Part shown: positions 8,972 through 16,817 of the stretch, in pieces
How the letters are laid out: each line of letters starts with the position of its first letter
How positions within the stretch are numbered: the first letter of the stretch is position 1
Assembly (NCBI GenBank): GCA_937136455.1
Contig: CAKZOO010000113.1
Span: forward strand, 248,001-312,000
Length of the DNA stretch: 64,000 bases
Origin: an uncultured Flavobacteriaceae bacterium
GTDB lineage: Bacteria > Bacteroidota > Bacteroidia > Flavobacteriales > Flavobacteriaceae
Reading direction: 5' to 3'
Position numbers and translations under genes: made by a program
The notes under the pieces: model-generated
Database searches by the model: none
Seen by the model: only the letters and a program-made list of their open reading frames with translations
What the model was told of the DNA's origin: nothing

Positions 8972-9736
8972 ATGGAAAGGAGAAAAATATTTGTGATCTC
9001 ACTACTGTTTTTATGTTCTTTTAGCCTTGCTATCGCTCAAGGGATGAATTCCTTTGAGGCAGCAAATAAGTCCTATAATCAAGGAGATTATTTGTTAGCT
9101 ATCAGTGAGTATCAAAAAATTATTGATGGTGGAGAGGAGTCTTTTGAGGTTTATTTTAATTTAGGGAACTCCTATTATAAATTAAACGATGTAGCCAACA
9201 GCATCTACTATTACGAAAAGGCCGCTTTGATGGACGAAAATCATCCAGCACTTCAAGTTAATTTAACTTATGCCAGAGGGATGACCATCGACGCGATTAG
9301 TCAAAAAAGTGAGAGCGGTATATCAAAGGTGTTCAATGGATTTATTCGCTCTGTTGAACTTAGTACCTGGACCAATTTAAGTATCATTTTAATGCTTTTA
9401 TTTGTTTCCTTCTATCTCATTTTTCTGTTGTGGAATTCAACTAACATAAAACGTTTGGCGTTTATCTTAAGTATCATTTCGCTTCTATTGAGTTTGAGTA
9501 GCTATGGATTGGCTAGTAGACATCAATCCTTAGAGGCCAAAGATCGTCCTGCAATAATTTTCTCAAATACGGTTGTGAAAGCTGAACCTAATGATCGAGG
9601 AGCTGTTTTATTTGAACTTCATTTAGGAACCAAGGTTCAAATTGTAGATCAAATGGGAAATTGGGCTCAAATACAATTAGCCGATGGGCAAGAGGGTTGG
9701 CTTTTGATCGATACCTTGAAAAGCTTAAAAGAATAA
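8972..9736 (+). CDS. batE: BatE, TPR and SH3-like domain protein
   Basis: Last gene of the Bat cluster, 254 residues. A signal peptide (LFLCSFSLAIAQG) is followed by two TPR units (about 25-110), two closely spaced membrane helices (about 138-160 and 165-185), and a C-terminal SH3-like domain with VVKAEPNDRGAVLFELHLG and WLLIDTLKSL. The domain order matches BatE of other Bacteroidota. The hairpin at 9735-9760 overlaps its stop codon and ends the operon. It probably joins the periplasmic face of the Bat complex. Confidence 0.9.
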   Translation: MERRKIFVISLLFLCSFSLAIAQGMNSFEAANKSYNQGDYLLAISEYQKIIDGGEESFEVYFNLGNSYYKLNDVANSIYYYEKAALMDENHPALQVNLTYARGMTIDAISQKSESGISKVFNGFIRSVELSTWTNLSIILMLLFVSFYLIFLLWNSTNIKRLAFILSIISLLLSLSSYGLASRHQSLEAKDRPAIIFSNTVVKAEPNDRGAVLFELHLGTKVQIVDQMGNWAQIQLADGQEGWLLIDTLKSLKE

Positions 9737-9760
9737 AGGCTGAATTGAATTCAGCCTTTT
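9735..9760. terminator. Bidirectional terminator after batE
   Basis: Perfect 10-bp stem AAAGGCTGAA / TTCAGCCTTT with a 5-base loop, ending in a short T run on the plus strand and A/T rich on both sides. It begins inside the batE stop codon and lies 25 bases from the end of the convergent carbonic anhydrase gene, so it can serve both. Confidence 0.75.
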
Positions 9761-9784
9761 GGTATCCGATGGGAGCTTGTGGTA

Positions 9785-10414
9785 CTAATCGAAAAAGGTC
9801 ACCGAACCATCACTTAAATCATAAATTCCTCCTACTATTTGAATAGCTCCCTGTTCCTCCATCTCTACAAGAACGGGACTGTTTTTTCGAATATTTTCAA
9901 TCGCCAGGAAGACATTGTTTTTGCTGACTTGATCAACGAATTCAGTATTGGAAGAATTTCTTTTTTCAGGATCTGAAGGCTCTTCAGTCATAGCAACTGC
10001 AGGGGTGATCTTCGCAATTAACTTAGTTAAATTCCCTAGTTTCGCATCGTCACAGGCCCCTTTAATAGCTCCACATGAGGTGTGTCCCAATACAACAATG
10101 AGTTTTGTCCCTGCTATTTTACAAGCAAATTCCATACTTCCTAGAATATCCTCATTGATAAAGTTACCGGCGATACGAATACTGAAAATATCTCCAATTC
10201 CTTGGTCAAAAACCAATTCAGCAGGAACCCGGGAATCAATACAGCTCAATACAGTAGCAAAAGGAAATTGACCCGAGGAAGTCGCATTGACTTGTTCTAT
10301 AAAATTGCGGTTCGCTTTTAAATTATTTTGAAATCGAATATTTCCTTCTTTTAAAAATTGCAGGGATTTTTCAGGAGTCATCGACTGTTGGGTTTCTTTA
10401 GTGTGTGTTTTCAT
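9785..10414 (-). CDS. Beta-class carbonic anhydrase
   Basis: Zinc enzyme of 209 residues that interconverts CO2 and bicarbonate. The beta-class signature is complete: SCIDSR with the first zinc Cys and the Asp-Arg dyad, and HTSCGA with the zinc His and second Cys. There is no signal peptide, so it is cytoplasmic. The start codon overlaps the stop codon of the SulP gene as ATGA, which makes translational coupling likely. Such fusions and pairs of SulP with carbonic anhydrase are known, and point to bicarbonate uptake or pH homeostasis. Confidence 0.95.
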   Translation of the reverse strand: MKTHTKETQQSMTPEKSLQFLKEGNIRFQNNLKANRNFIEQVNATSSGQFPFATVLSCIDSRVPAELVFDQGIGDIFSIRIAGNFINEDILGSMEFACKIAGTKLIVVLGHTSCGAIKGACDDAKLGNLTKLIAKITPAVAMTEEPSDPEKRNSSNTEFVDQVSKNNVFLAIENIRKNSPVLVEMEEQGAIQIVGGIYDLSDGSVTFFD

Positions 10415-12006
10415 GATTTCTTGGGTGCTAGTTTAAAAAAGTCTATGAGGCTGTTGGGATTTTCAATAATTCCTCTTTCTGAAATTAATTTTAAATGGAT
10501 GTTGTGATCTGGGTATTTTTTCACAAAATCATCTAAGATTTCAACAATATCATGGTCTAAATACCGTGTTTTGCGAATGTCTAATTCAAGAAATGAATTG
10601 TCATTTAGAGAATTTAATTCTCTTAATATGGCTCCTTTGTTAAAGAAGGTTACTTCTTCGGCTAGGGTCATTTTTACTTTGTCAATACCATTTTCAGCTT
10701 CTTCTCTGTGTAAGAAATGGGAGTTTTGGTAACTCTTGTACAAGACCACAATGATCCCCACTAATAATCCAAAACTAATCCCCACCAGTAAATCAGTAAA
10801 GATGATTCCAACAACCGTAACAATGAAAGGAACAAATTGTTTCCAACCCAATGAATACATCGATTTAAATAAAGAGGGTTTTGCCAATTTGTATCCGACT
10901 ACTAACAAAATAGAAGCCAAAACAGAAAGTGGAATGAGATTCAATAATCGCGGAATTAAAATCACTGAAATCAGCAGTAGAAATCCATGAATGATCGCGG
11001 AAAGTTTTGATCGTCCTCCAGATTGAATATTGGCAGAACTTCGAACAATAACTTGCGTAATTGGGAGTCCTCCTACGAGTCCTGAGAGAATATTACCAGT
11101 TCCTTGAGCTAGTAACTCACGATTGGTAGGGGTCATATTTTTTTCAGGATCAAGTTTATCAGTAGCTTCCACACACAATAGTGTTTCTAAACTTGCAACA
11201 AGTGCAATAGTAAAGGCTGTGATCCAAATCCCAGAATCCGTAATCATTGAAAAATTTGGAAAACTAAATTGACCGATAAAGCTGTCAAAGGAATCAGGAA
11301 TTGGCACAGACACCAAGTGATTGCTTTTGATTGAAAGAGCAGCTCCTTTTGAGGTTATTATCACGTAGAGAATACCTACAATCACAGCCACTAAAGGGCC
11401 CTGAATGATTTTAAAAAATCGACCTTTATGCGTGAGTACATTATCCCACAACAAGATGATTCCAAGTCCAATAAGAGCGATGATGGTACTACCTAAGCTA
11501 ATGTGGTCGAGTGTCATTAAAATTTCACTAAAGGTATTTGCGCCATCGATCTGCTGAAAGGCCAAATCGCCTTCTGGATCGCTGTCATAACCAAAAAAGT
11601 GTGGTATTTGTTTTAAAAATATAATAATTCCGATTCCGGTAAGCATTCCTTTGATCACCGATGAGGGGAAGTAATATCCAATGACTCCTGCTTTTAAAAT
11701 TCCAAATACTATTTGAATGGCACCGCCTAATACTACGGCGACTAAAAAGTTTTCATAGCTACCCAGATCTGAAATAGCGACTAAAACAATAGCTGCTAAA
11801 CCTGCAGCAGGACCACTAACGCCAATCTTAGAGCCACTGAGGGCTCCTACAACGACACCTCCAATAATTCCGGAAATGAGACCTGCAAAAAGAGGTGCTC
11901 CAGAAGCTAAGGCGATTCCTAAACAGAGCGGTAACGCAACAAAAAACACGACGATACTCGCAGGAATGTCATTTTTTAAAGTTGAAAAATAGGATGTATG
12001 ATTCAT
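10411..12006 (-). CDS. SulP-family anion transporter, probable bicarbonate transporter
   Basis: A 531-residue SulP (SLC26) transporter with 10 or more membrane helices over about 15-420 and a C-terminal STAS domain (about 430-531, around ILRELNSLNDNSFLELDIRK minus its last residue). SulP signature parts are present, such as SGPAAGLAAIVLV and GLLGGLPIT-like SGLVGGLPITQVIVRSSANI. The STAS domain lacks the usual phosphorylatable DSSG motif. Coupling to carbonic anhydrase by a 4-base overlap argues for bicarbonate rather than sulfate, but sulfate cannot be excluded from sequence alone. It follows the TetR/small-protein pair on the same strand. Confidence 0.88.
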   Translation of the reverse strand: MNHTSYFSTLKNDIPASIVVFFVALPLCLGIALASGAPLFAGLISGIIGGVVVGALSGSKIGVSGPAAGLAAIVLVAISDLGSYENFLVAVVLGGAIQIVFGILKAGVIGYYFPSSVIKGMLTGIGIIIFLKQIPHFFGYDSDPEGDLAFQQIDGANTFSEILMTLDHISLGSTIIALIGLGIILLWDNVLTHKGRFFKIIQGPLVAVIVGILYVIITSKGAALSIKSNHLVSVPIPDSFDSFIGQFSFPNFSMITDSGIWITAFTIALVASLETLLCVEATDKLDPEKNMTPTNRELLAQGTGNILSGLVGGLPITQVIVRSSANIQSGGRSKLSAIIHGFLLLISVILIPRLLNLIPLSVLASILLVVGYKLAKPSLFKSMYSLGWKQFVPFIVTVVGIIFTDLLVGISFGLLVGIIVVLYKSYQNSHFLHREEAENGIDKVKMTLAEEVTFFNKGAILRELNSLNDNSFLELDIRKTRYLDHDIVEILDDFVKKYPDHNIHLKLISERGIIENPNSLIDFFKLAPKKS

Positions 12007-12036
12007 TTGATATAAATATTGTAATTGATATTAGAG

Positions 12037-12375
12037 TTAAATTAAAAAATTGGGAACGAAGTTTCCGCATTCTGGAGGAGGAACAAATTCTTTTTTAGGC
12101 TCACTTATTTTGATTTGATTTCGGGAAGTTACTTTTAAAACCGCTTGTTCTTTAAAACATATGAAGGGATGCTGCAAATGTAAAATGAAGTCCATATCAG
12201 CATCTTCAAAATCAAAATCATGACTGGCCTCATTAGAATCTTCCAATGTTAAAGAGATTAGTGATAAAGGCTTTGAATCTTCTTCAAAAACCTCCATAAT
12301 ACATTGCCCTATGGAGAGCCATGAGCTGATCAATAACAGATACACAGCAAGAATGTTCCGAGTCGATGTGATCAT
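12037..12375 (-). CDS. Small exported protein, unknown
   Basis: A 112-residue protein I do not recognise. It begins with a clear signal peptide (ILAVYLLLISSWLSIGQ), with a Cys two residues later; the mature part is acidic in the middle (SHDFDFEDADMDF) and contains three Cys residues. Its start codon overlaps the stop of the TetR gene as ATGA, and it ends 30 bases before the SulP gene, so it probably belongs to the tetR-sulP-carbonic anhydrase unit. Protein-level expression is supported only by the signal peptide and the tight overlap. Confidence 0.65.
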   Translation of the reverse strand: MITSTRNILAVYLLLISSWLSIGQCIMEVFEEDSKPLSLISLTLEDSNEASHDFDFEDADMDFILHLQHPFICFKEQAVLKVTSRNQIKISEPKKEFVPPPECGNFVPNFLI

Positions 12376-13043
12376 AATTCTAAAGTTTTTAAAACCAGTG
12401 TTTTATAAAATTCAGACAACTCGTTTTTGGAATTTGTATATTGGTTTGTTAAATCAGGAAGATGATCTTTAAAGTAATGTTGGTGATGGGCTCCCTCAAT
12501 TATGGTGCTAGTCAGCATATTGGGATACTGATAGTCTGGTTTTAACTCGTGTATGAGTTGTGAGATCATCTCTACCACCGATTTGTAGGAGCTGTAATAT
12601 CCCTTTTCATTTTCTTTGTCAATATTGATGTTGTGGTAGGCTTTTGAAGATTCTATGATGATAATTTGATTCAGCTTTTCCTCATCGATCTCTTCAAAAT
12701 AGTCATCTTTCGTGATTTTTGAGGTGACAATTTCAATGGCAAGTTCCAATTTTTTTTGAGGATTGTTGAGGTATAAACACTCTTTTGTAATTCGATGATT
12801 AATCCAGCTCCAATACCAATTGATTAAATACAGCAGTAAAAAATGTTTGTTTTTAAAATAGCGGTATACCGAACTTTCATTCGAACCAAGGGCATCTCCT
12901 AGTTTTTTGAAATTAAATTTTTCAAAACCCAACTCAAAAATTAAATCAATGCTTTTAGAGATGATCGCACGCCCCAATTTTTTAGAACTAGGTTCTTTAA
13001 GATATAAATCCTCATGAATTAAAAACAGGGTACTTCGTTTCAT
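12372..13043 (-). CDS. TetR/AcrR-family regulator
   Basis: Helix-turn-helix regulator of 223 residues. The TetR DNA-binding region is at about 25-70 (FNFKKLGDALGSNESSVYRY followed by FKNKHFLLLYLI), with an N-terminal extension of about 20 residues before it. The all-helical C-terminal half would bind an unknown ligand. It is the first gene of the unit that goes on to the small secreted protein, SulP and carbonic anhydrase. A perfect inverted repeat lies just upstream of its start at 13045-13065, consistent with autoregulation. Confidence 0.85.
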   Translation of the reverse strand: MKRSTLFLIHEDLYLKEPSSKKLGRAIISKSIDLIFELGFEKFNFKKLGDALGSNESSVYRYFKNKHFLLLYLINWYWSWINHRITKECLYLNNPQKKLELAIEIVTSKITKDDYFEEIDEEKLNQIIIIESSKAYHNINIDKENEKGYYSSYKSVVEMISQLIHELKPDYQYPNMLTSTIIEGAHHQHYFKDHLPDLTNQYTNSKNELSEFYKTLVLKTLEL

Positions 13044-13044
13044 T

Positions 13045-13065
13045 TTTAATAGTATTGCTATTAAA
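13045..13065. promoter_or_regulatory. Candidate TetR autoregulatory operator
   Basis: Perfect inverted repeat TTTAATAG / CTATTAAA with a 5-base spacer, starting 2 bases upstream of the tetR start codon. Position and symmetry suit an operator for the TetR protein itself. The arms are A/T rich, so chance symmetry is possible. Confidence 0.4.
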
Positions 13066-13174
13066 TTTTAACAATTATACAATTATTTTTTAATATGGTT
13101 GCTATTATTGAGTTAAAATCACTCTAATTTCATATGGTTACGATTCTGATCAGTTGTTATTTCACGAAAAGAAC

Positions 13175-13192
13175 TAGCGATAATCATCGCTA
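13175..13192. promoter_or_regulatory. Inverted repeat in tetR-pheS intergenic region
   Basis: Perfect 7-bp arms TAGCGAT / ATCGCTA separated by 4 bases. It lies in the 218-base region between the divergent tetR and pheS genes, about 17 bases upstream of the pheS -7 element. It could be a second regulator site or a site that blocks the pheS promoter. It does not share arms with the repeat at 13045-13065. Confidence 0.35.
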
Positions 13193-13207
13193 TACAGTTG
13201 TTTTTAT

Positions 13208-13215
13208 TAAATTTG
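13208..13215 (+). promoter_or_regulatory. pheS -7 promoter element
   Basis: TAAATTTG matches the Bacteroidota -7 consensus TAnnTTTG exactly, 46 bases upstream of the pheS ATG. I see no convincing TTG at -33. Transcription should begin near 13221, within the left arm of the following hairpin. Confidence 0.45.
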
Positions 13216-13216
13216 C

Positions 13217-13256
13217 ATGCGCTACAAAATTTGAATTGTAGCGCATAAATTTTTTT
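13217..13256 (+). promoter_or_regulatory. Terminator-like hairpin in the pheS leader
   Basis: Perfect 11-bp stem ATGCGCTACAA / TTGTAGCGCAT with an 8-base loop, followed by AAA and seven T residues, ending 5 bases before the pheS ATG. The shape is that of an intrinsic terminator, but no plus-strand gene lies upstream, so it may be an attenuator or a 5' structure of the pheS mRNA. Confidence 0.45.
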
Positions 13257-13261
13257 AAGTT

Positions 13262-14281
13262 ATGCTCGATCAGTTAGAAAAACATTTAGTAGAAGTCGCT
13301 TCATTCCACAGCTCTAATACAGAAGAAATAGAGGCATTTAGAATAAAATACCTGGGAAAAAAAGGAATTTTAAACGACTTGTTTGCTTCTTTTAAAAATG
13401 TTCCCAATGAACAAAAAAAGGAGTTTGGTCAGCAGCTTAACAACTTAAAAAATGCTGCTACAGAAAAGATCAATAGCCTCAAAGCTGATTTAGACACCAA
13501 CAGTGACGCCAAAGGCGTATACGGTGATTTGAGTAGACCAGGGGAGCCTATTCCTCTTGGAGCAAGACATCCTATCTCAATTGTAAAGAATCGAATCATC
13601 GAGATTTTTTCAAATATTGGATTTAATGTTTCTGAGGGCCCAGAAATGGAAGATGATTGGCATAACTTTACAGCCTTAAATTTACCAGAACACCACCCTG
13701 CAAGAGATATGCAGGACACCTTTTTTATTCAGACAAATCCTGATATTCTACTCAGAACTCATACCTCATCAGTTCAGGTTCGCTATATGGAAAACAACAA
13801 ACCTCCTATTCGTACGATTTCTCCAGGTAGAGTTTATAGAAACGAAGCAATTTCGGCTCGTTCACACTGTTTCTTTCATCAGGTAGAAGGATTGTATATC
13901 GACAAGGATGTTTCCTTTGCCGACTTAAAGCAAACTCTTCAGTATTTTACAGAATCCTTATTTGGAAAATCAAAGATACGTTTAAGACCTTCGTATTTTC
14001 CTTTTACAGAGCCTAGTGCAGAGGTAGATGTCTATTGGGGATTGGAAACCGAAACAGACTATAAAATGACCAAAGGAACGGGTTGGTTAGAAATTATGGG
14101 ATGCGGTATGGTGGATCCTAATGTACTTCGAAACTGTGGAATTGATCCCAAAGAGTATTCTGGATTTGCATTCGGGATGGGAATTGATCGTATTGCACTT
14201 TTATTGCATCAAATCTCTGATATCCGCCTTCTGAGTGAAAACGACATTCGCTTTTTAGAGCAGTTTAAAAGCGCACTCTAA
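13262..14281 (+). CDS. pheS: Phenylalanyl-tRNA synthetase alpha subunit
   Basis: Charges tRNA-Phe together with the beta subunit PheT, which is not in this window. The 339 residues have the N-terminal coiled-coil arm (about 1-85) that contacts tRNA and a class II catalytic core. Motif 2 lies in GRVYRNEAISARSHCFFHQV and motif 3 in FAFGMGIDRIALLLH. The MiTGHLE-like start of the core is GARHPISIVKNRIIEIFSNI. The gene is single, with its own short leader that contains a strong hairpin. Its stop codon directly abuts the stop codon of the convergent CYTH gene. Confidence 0.97.
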   Translation: MLDQLEKHLVEVASFHSSNTEEIEAFRIKYLGKKGILNDLFASFKNVPNEQKKEFGQQLNNLKNAATEKINSLKADLDTNSDAKGVYGDLSRPGEPIPLGARHPISIVKNRIIEIFSNIGFNVSEGPEMEDDWHNFTALNLPEHHPARDMQDTFFIQTNPDILLRTHTSSVQVRYMENNKPPIRTISPGRVYRNEAISARSHCFFHQVEGLYIDKDVSFADLKQTLQYFTESLFGKSKIRLRPSYFPFTEPSAEVDVYWGLETETDYKMTKGTGWLEIMGCGMVDPNVLRNCGIDPKEYSGFAFGMGIDRIALLLHQISDIRLLSENDIRFLEQFKSAL

Positions 14282-14752
14282 TCAACTCCATTCCCCAAAG
14301 GGATTTTTACTCAAATAGGAATTGTAATAACGGGAGTCTGAAGTTACTTCAGCACCCAACCATTCTGGTTTTTCAAAGAATTCCTCTTCATCATCTAATT
14401 CTATTTCAGCCAGTATAAGCCCCTTATTGGCTCCTTTAAACACATCTACTTCAAAGACTTTCCCTTTAAAAGGAACCAAATAGCGATCTTTGAAAATAGT
14501 GCCTTCTTCGCATAGAGGAAGTAGTGCATCAACTTCTTTACTACTCAGTGGTTTTTCCCATTCAAAACGAGACATGCCATTATCGCTTGAGGCACCTTTG
14601 ACGGTGATAAATCCACCTTCAGAAGTCTTTCTGATACGCACAGTGCGACGGGGATCTGAATTTAAATAACCCTGTGCTATAACATAAGAAGTCTTAGCTT
14701 CAGAAATGAAATCTAAATTATTAACCAGGTATTTTCGTTCGATTTCTCTCAT
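14282..14752 (-). CDS. CYTH-domain triphosphate tunnel protein
   Basis: CYTH-family protein of 156 residues. The N-terminal EIERKYLV contains the ExExK signature, and further acidic and basic residues (RIRKTSEGGFITVKG, AEIELDDEEEFFEKP) line the triphosphate tunnel. Bacterial members are mostly inorganic triphosphatases or related enzymes; a few are class IV adenylate cyclases. It is the last gene of a minus-strand series after pyk, but a terminator-like hairpin with a T run that touches its start codon lies between the two. Confidence 0.9.
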   Translation of the reverse strand: MREIERKYLVNNLDFISEAKTSYVIAQGYLNSDPRRTVRIRKTSEGGFITVKGASSDNGMSRFEWEKPLSSKEVDALLPLCEEGTIFKDRYLVPFKGKVFEVDVFKGANKGLILAEIELDDEEEFFEKPEWLGAEVTSDSRYYNSYLSKNPFGEWS

Positions 14753-14779
14753 AAAAAAAGGCCCGATAAACGAGCCCTT
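14753..14779 (-). terminator. Terminator between pyk and the CYTH gene
   Basis: On the minus strand AAGGGCTCG / CGGGCCTTT forms a 9-bp stem with two G-T pairs and a 5-base loop, ending in a run of T residues that stops at the CYTH start codon. It lies 7 bases after the pyk stop. It would end most pyk transcripts while partial read-through could still express the CYTH gene. Confidence 0.65.
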
Positions 14780-14786
14780 ATTTTAA

Positions 14787-16220
14787 TTATTCTTCAATTT
14801 GTGAAACACGTACGGTGTTGACCATTCCTCTGGCATTTAGCGGCATGGAAGTCAAACTGAGAATATAATCTCCTGCTTCAACAAATCCTTTTTCAACAGC
14901 TACAGCATTCAAGTCATCTACCAGTTTATCAGTCGATTCTCTATTTTCGTAAAAGAATGCCTTAACACCCCAAAGCAGATTGAGCTGAGATAATATTTTT
15001 CTGTTTCTAGTAAAAACTAGAATATGAGCTTCTGGTCTATAAGCAGAAATTTGAAAAGCAGTATACCCACTATTTGTTAGGGTACAAATAGCTTTCGCTT
15101 TCATATCGTTAGCCATAACAGCTGCGTGGTAACAAACAGATTTTGTCAAGTATCGTTTTGTTTTTGCTTGAGGAGCAAGTAATGGAACACGAATCAAATC
15201 AGAATGCTCTACCGTACTCAAAATACTAGCCATTTTTTCGATTACTTGTACCGGGTATTTCCCTACTGATGTTTCTCCTGAAAGCATCACCGCATCAGCA
15301 CCATCCATTACTGAGTTCGCAACGTCATTTACTTCTGCACGTGTTGGAGTTAAACTGTCAATCATCGTCTCCATCATCTGAGTCGCAATGATCACAGGAA
15401 TACGAGCATCTTTAGCCTTAGAAACTAATTTCTTTTGAATAAGTGGTACTTCGTGAGCTGGAATCTCAACTCCTAGGTCACCACGAGCAACCATTAAACC
15501 ATCTGTAAATGCGATAATTTCATCGATATTTTCAATTGCTTCAGGTTTTTCAATCTTAGCAACGATTGGGATTTTGTGATCAGAATGCTCTTTGATCAGG
15601 TTTTGTAAGTCGACGATATCTTCTTTAAAACGAACAAAAGACAATGCGATCCAGTCCACGTGTTGACTAATTGCAAAAATAGCATCATTGATGTCTTTCT
15701 CAGTCAACGCAGGAAGTGATATCTTCGTATTTGGAAGGTTAACACCTTTTTTAGATTTAAAAGGCCCTCCTTGAACTACTTTGGTAACGACCTCGTCTTT
15801 TCTGTTAGTTGAAATTACTTCAAACATTAATTTTCCGTCGTCAACTAAGATGCGTTCACCTGCTTGTACGTCTTGTGGAAATTGAGAATAGGTCATATAG
15901 GCTTTTGAAGCATTTCCTACGAAAGGTTCACCAGTGTAAAATCGAACCTCATCACCAGGATTTACTTCTGAACCTTCTTCCATGACACCAACTCTGAGTT
16001 TAGGACCTTGTAAGTCAGCTAAAATAGAAATGTGATACCCTAATTCTTCGCTGAGTTCTCGAATGTATCCAATTCTTCTCTTTACATCATCATAGTCGGC
16101 ATGTGAAAAATTAATTCTAAACACATTGGCACCAGCAAGAATCATATCCTTAAGGATTTCTTTAGTATCAGTTGCCGGTCCTAAAGTTGCAACAATTTTG
16201 GTTTTCTTATCAATAGCCAT
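14787..16220 (-). CDS. pyk: Pyruvate kinase
   Basis: Last step of glycolysis: phosphoenolpyruvate plus ADP to pyruvate plus ATP. The 477 residues show the N-terminal KIVATLGPATD and VFRINFSHADYDD, the B domain, and the active-site signature IPIVAKIEKPEAI with the catalytic Lys, followed by MVARGDLGVEIP and MLSGETSVGKYPV. The length fits the short bacterial type. It starts 1 base after the IPExxxVDY gene stop, so the two are likely co-translated. Confidence 0.97.
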   Translation of the reverse strand: MAIDKKTKIVATLGPATDTKEILKDMILAGANVFRINFSHADYDDVKRRIGYIRELSEELGYHISILADLQGPKLRVGVMEEGSEVNPGDEVRFYTGEPFVGNASKAYMTYSQFPQDVQAGERILVDDGKLMFEVISTNRKDEVVTKVVQGGPFKSKKGVNLPNTKISLPALTEKDINDAIFAISQHVDWIALSFVRFKEDIVDLQNLIKEHSDHKIPIVAKIEKPEAIENIDEIIAFTDGLMVARGDLGVEIPAHEVPLIQKKLVSKAKDARIPVIIATQMMETMIDSLTPTRAEVNDVANSVMDGADAVMLSGETSVGKYPVQVIEKMASILSTVEHSDLIRVPLLAPQAKTKRYLTKSVCYHAAVMANDMKAKAICTLTNSGYTAFQISAYRPEAHILVFTRNRKILSQLNLLWGVKAFFYENRESTDKLVDDLNAVAVEKGFVEAGDYILSLTSMPLNARGMVNTVRVSQIEE

Positions 16221-16221
16221 A

Positions 16222-16707
16222 TTAAAATATTAAATTTTGTTTTGATTTTAATCCCGTATAATCGAGGTCGTATGCCGTAACTATATCAGGTATCGTTTTT
16301 ATTTTCTGTATTATATTTTTCACACAAGATGGATCATGGTCTTCTATTTTAATAAAATAATCGACCTCCTTTCGTTCAGGAATTAAATAGGAGCTGGTTT
16401 TGATCGGTTGGTTTTGAAACAAATCAGCTTCAATAGCTTCCTGCTCTACTAAGGCTTTGTTCGCAATGAGAAACCAGTTGGACTGATCTTTCTCATGTTC
16501 ACAATTAAAAACGGCCACACAGGAATTGTCATCGATGACAAGATCGTTCTGTAGTCGTTTAAAACTCAACTTGAGTACTTTATTGAGATGGTAGGCTAAG
16601 GTGTAATCTTCAACACCTGTATGTAAGGCTAATAGCGTGTAATCTATTTCAAACTCTAGAGCTGATAATTTATACTTAGCTACCATATATTCATAAAAGT
16701 TTGACAA
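16222..16707 (-). CDS. IPExxxVDY-family protein
   Basis: A 161-residue member of a small Bacteroidota-restricted family named after its motif, seen here as IPERKEVDY at about residue 109. No catalytic motif, signal peptide or membrane segment is visible. It lies between rnc and pyk on the same strand, 1 base before pyk, an arrangement I know from other Flavobacteriia. The function is unknown; genomic context does not settle it. Confidence 0.85.
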   Translation of the reverse strand: MSNFYEYMVAKYKLSALEFEIDYTLLALHTGVEDYTLAYHLNKVLKLSFKRLQNDLVIDDNSCVAVFNCEHEKDQSNWFLIANKALVEQEAIEADLFQNQPIKTSSYLIPERKEVDYFIKIEDHDPSCVKNIIQKIKTIPDIVTAYDLDYTGLKSKQNLIF

Positions 16708-16817
16708 AGATAAGATTATTCAACAATCTGATCGTGATTCATTAGTCTTTTTAGAACAAATTGCATATTTTGTTAAAAATGTCACAATTTGTTTGTAATT
16801 CGATAATTCAATAGCAT

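Noticed and set aside
10736..10990. Plus-strand open frame opposite the SulP gene
   Set aside because: It is a shadow of the strongly supported SulP coding region with no domain of its own.
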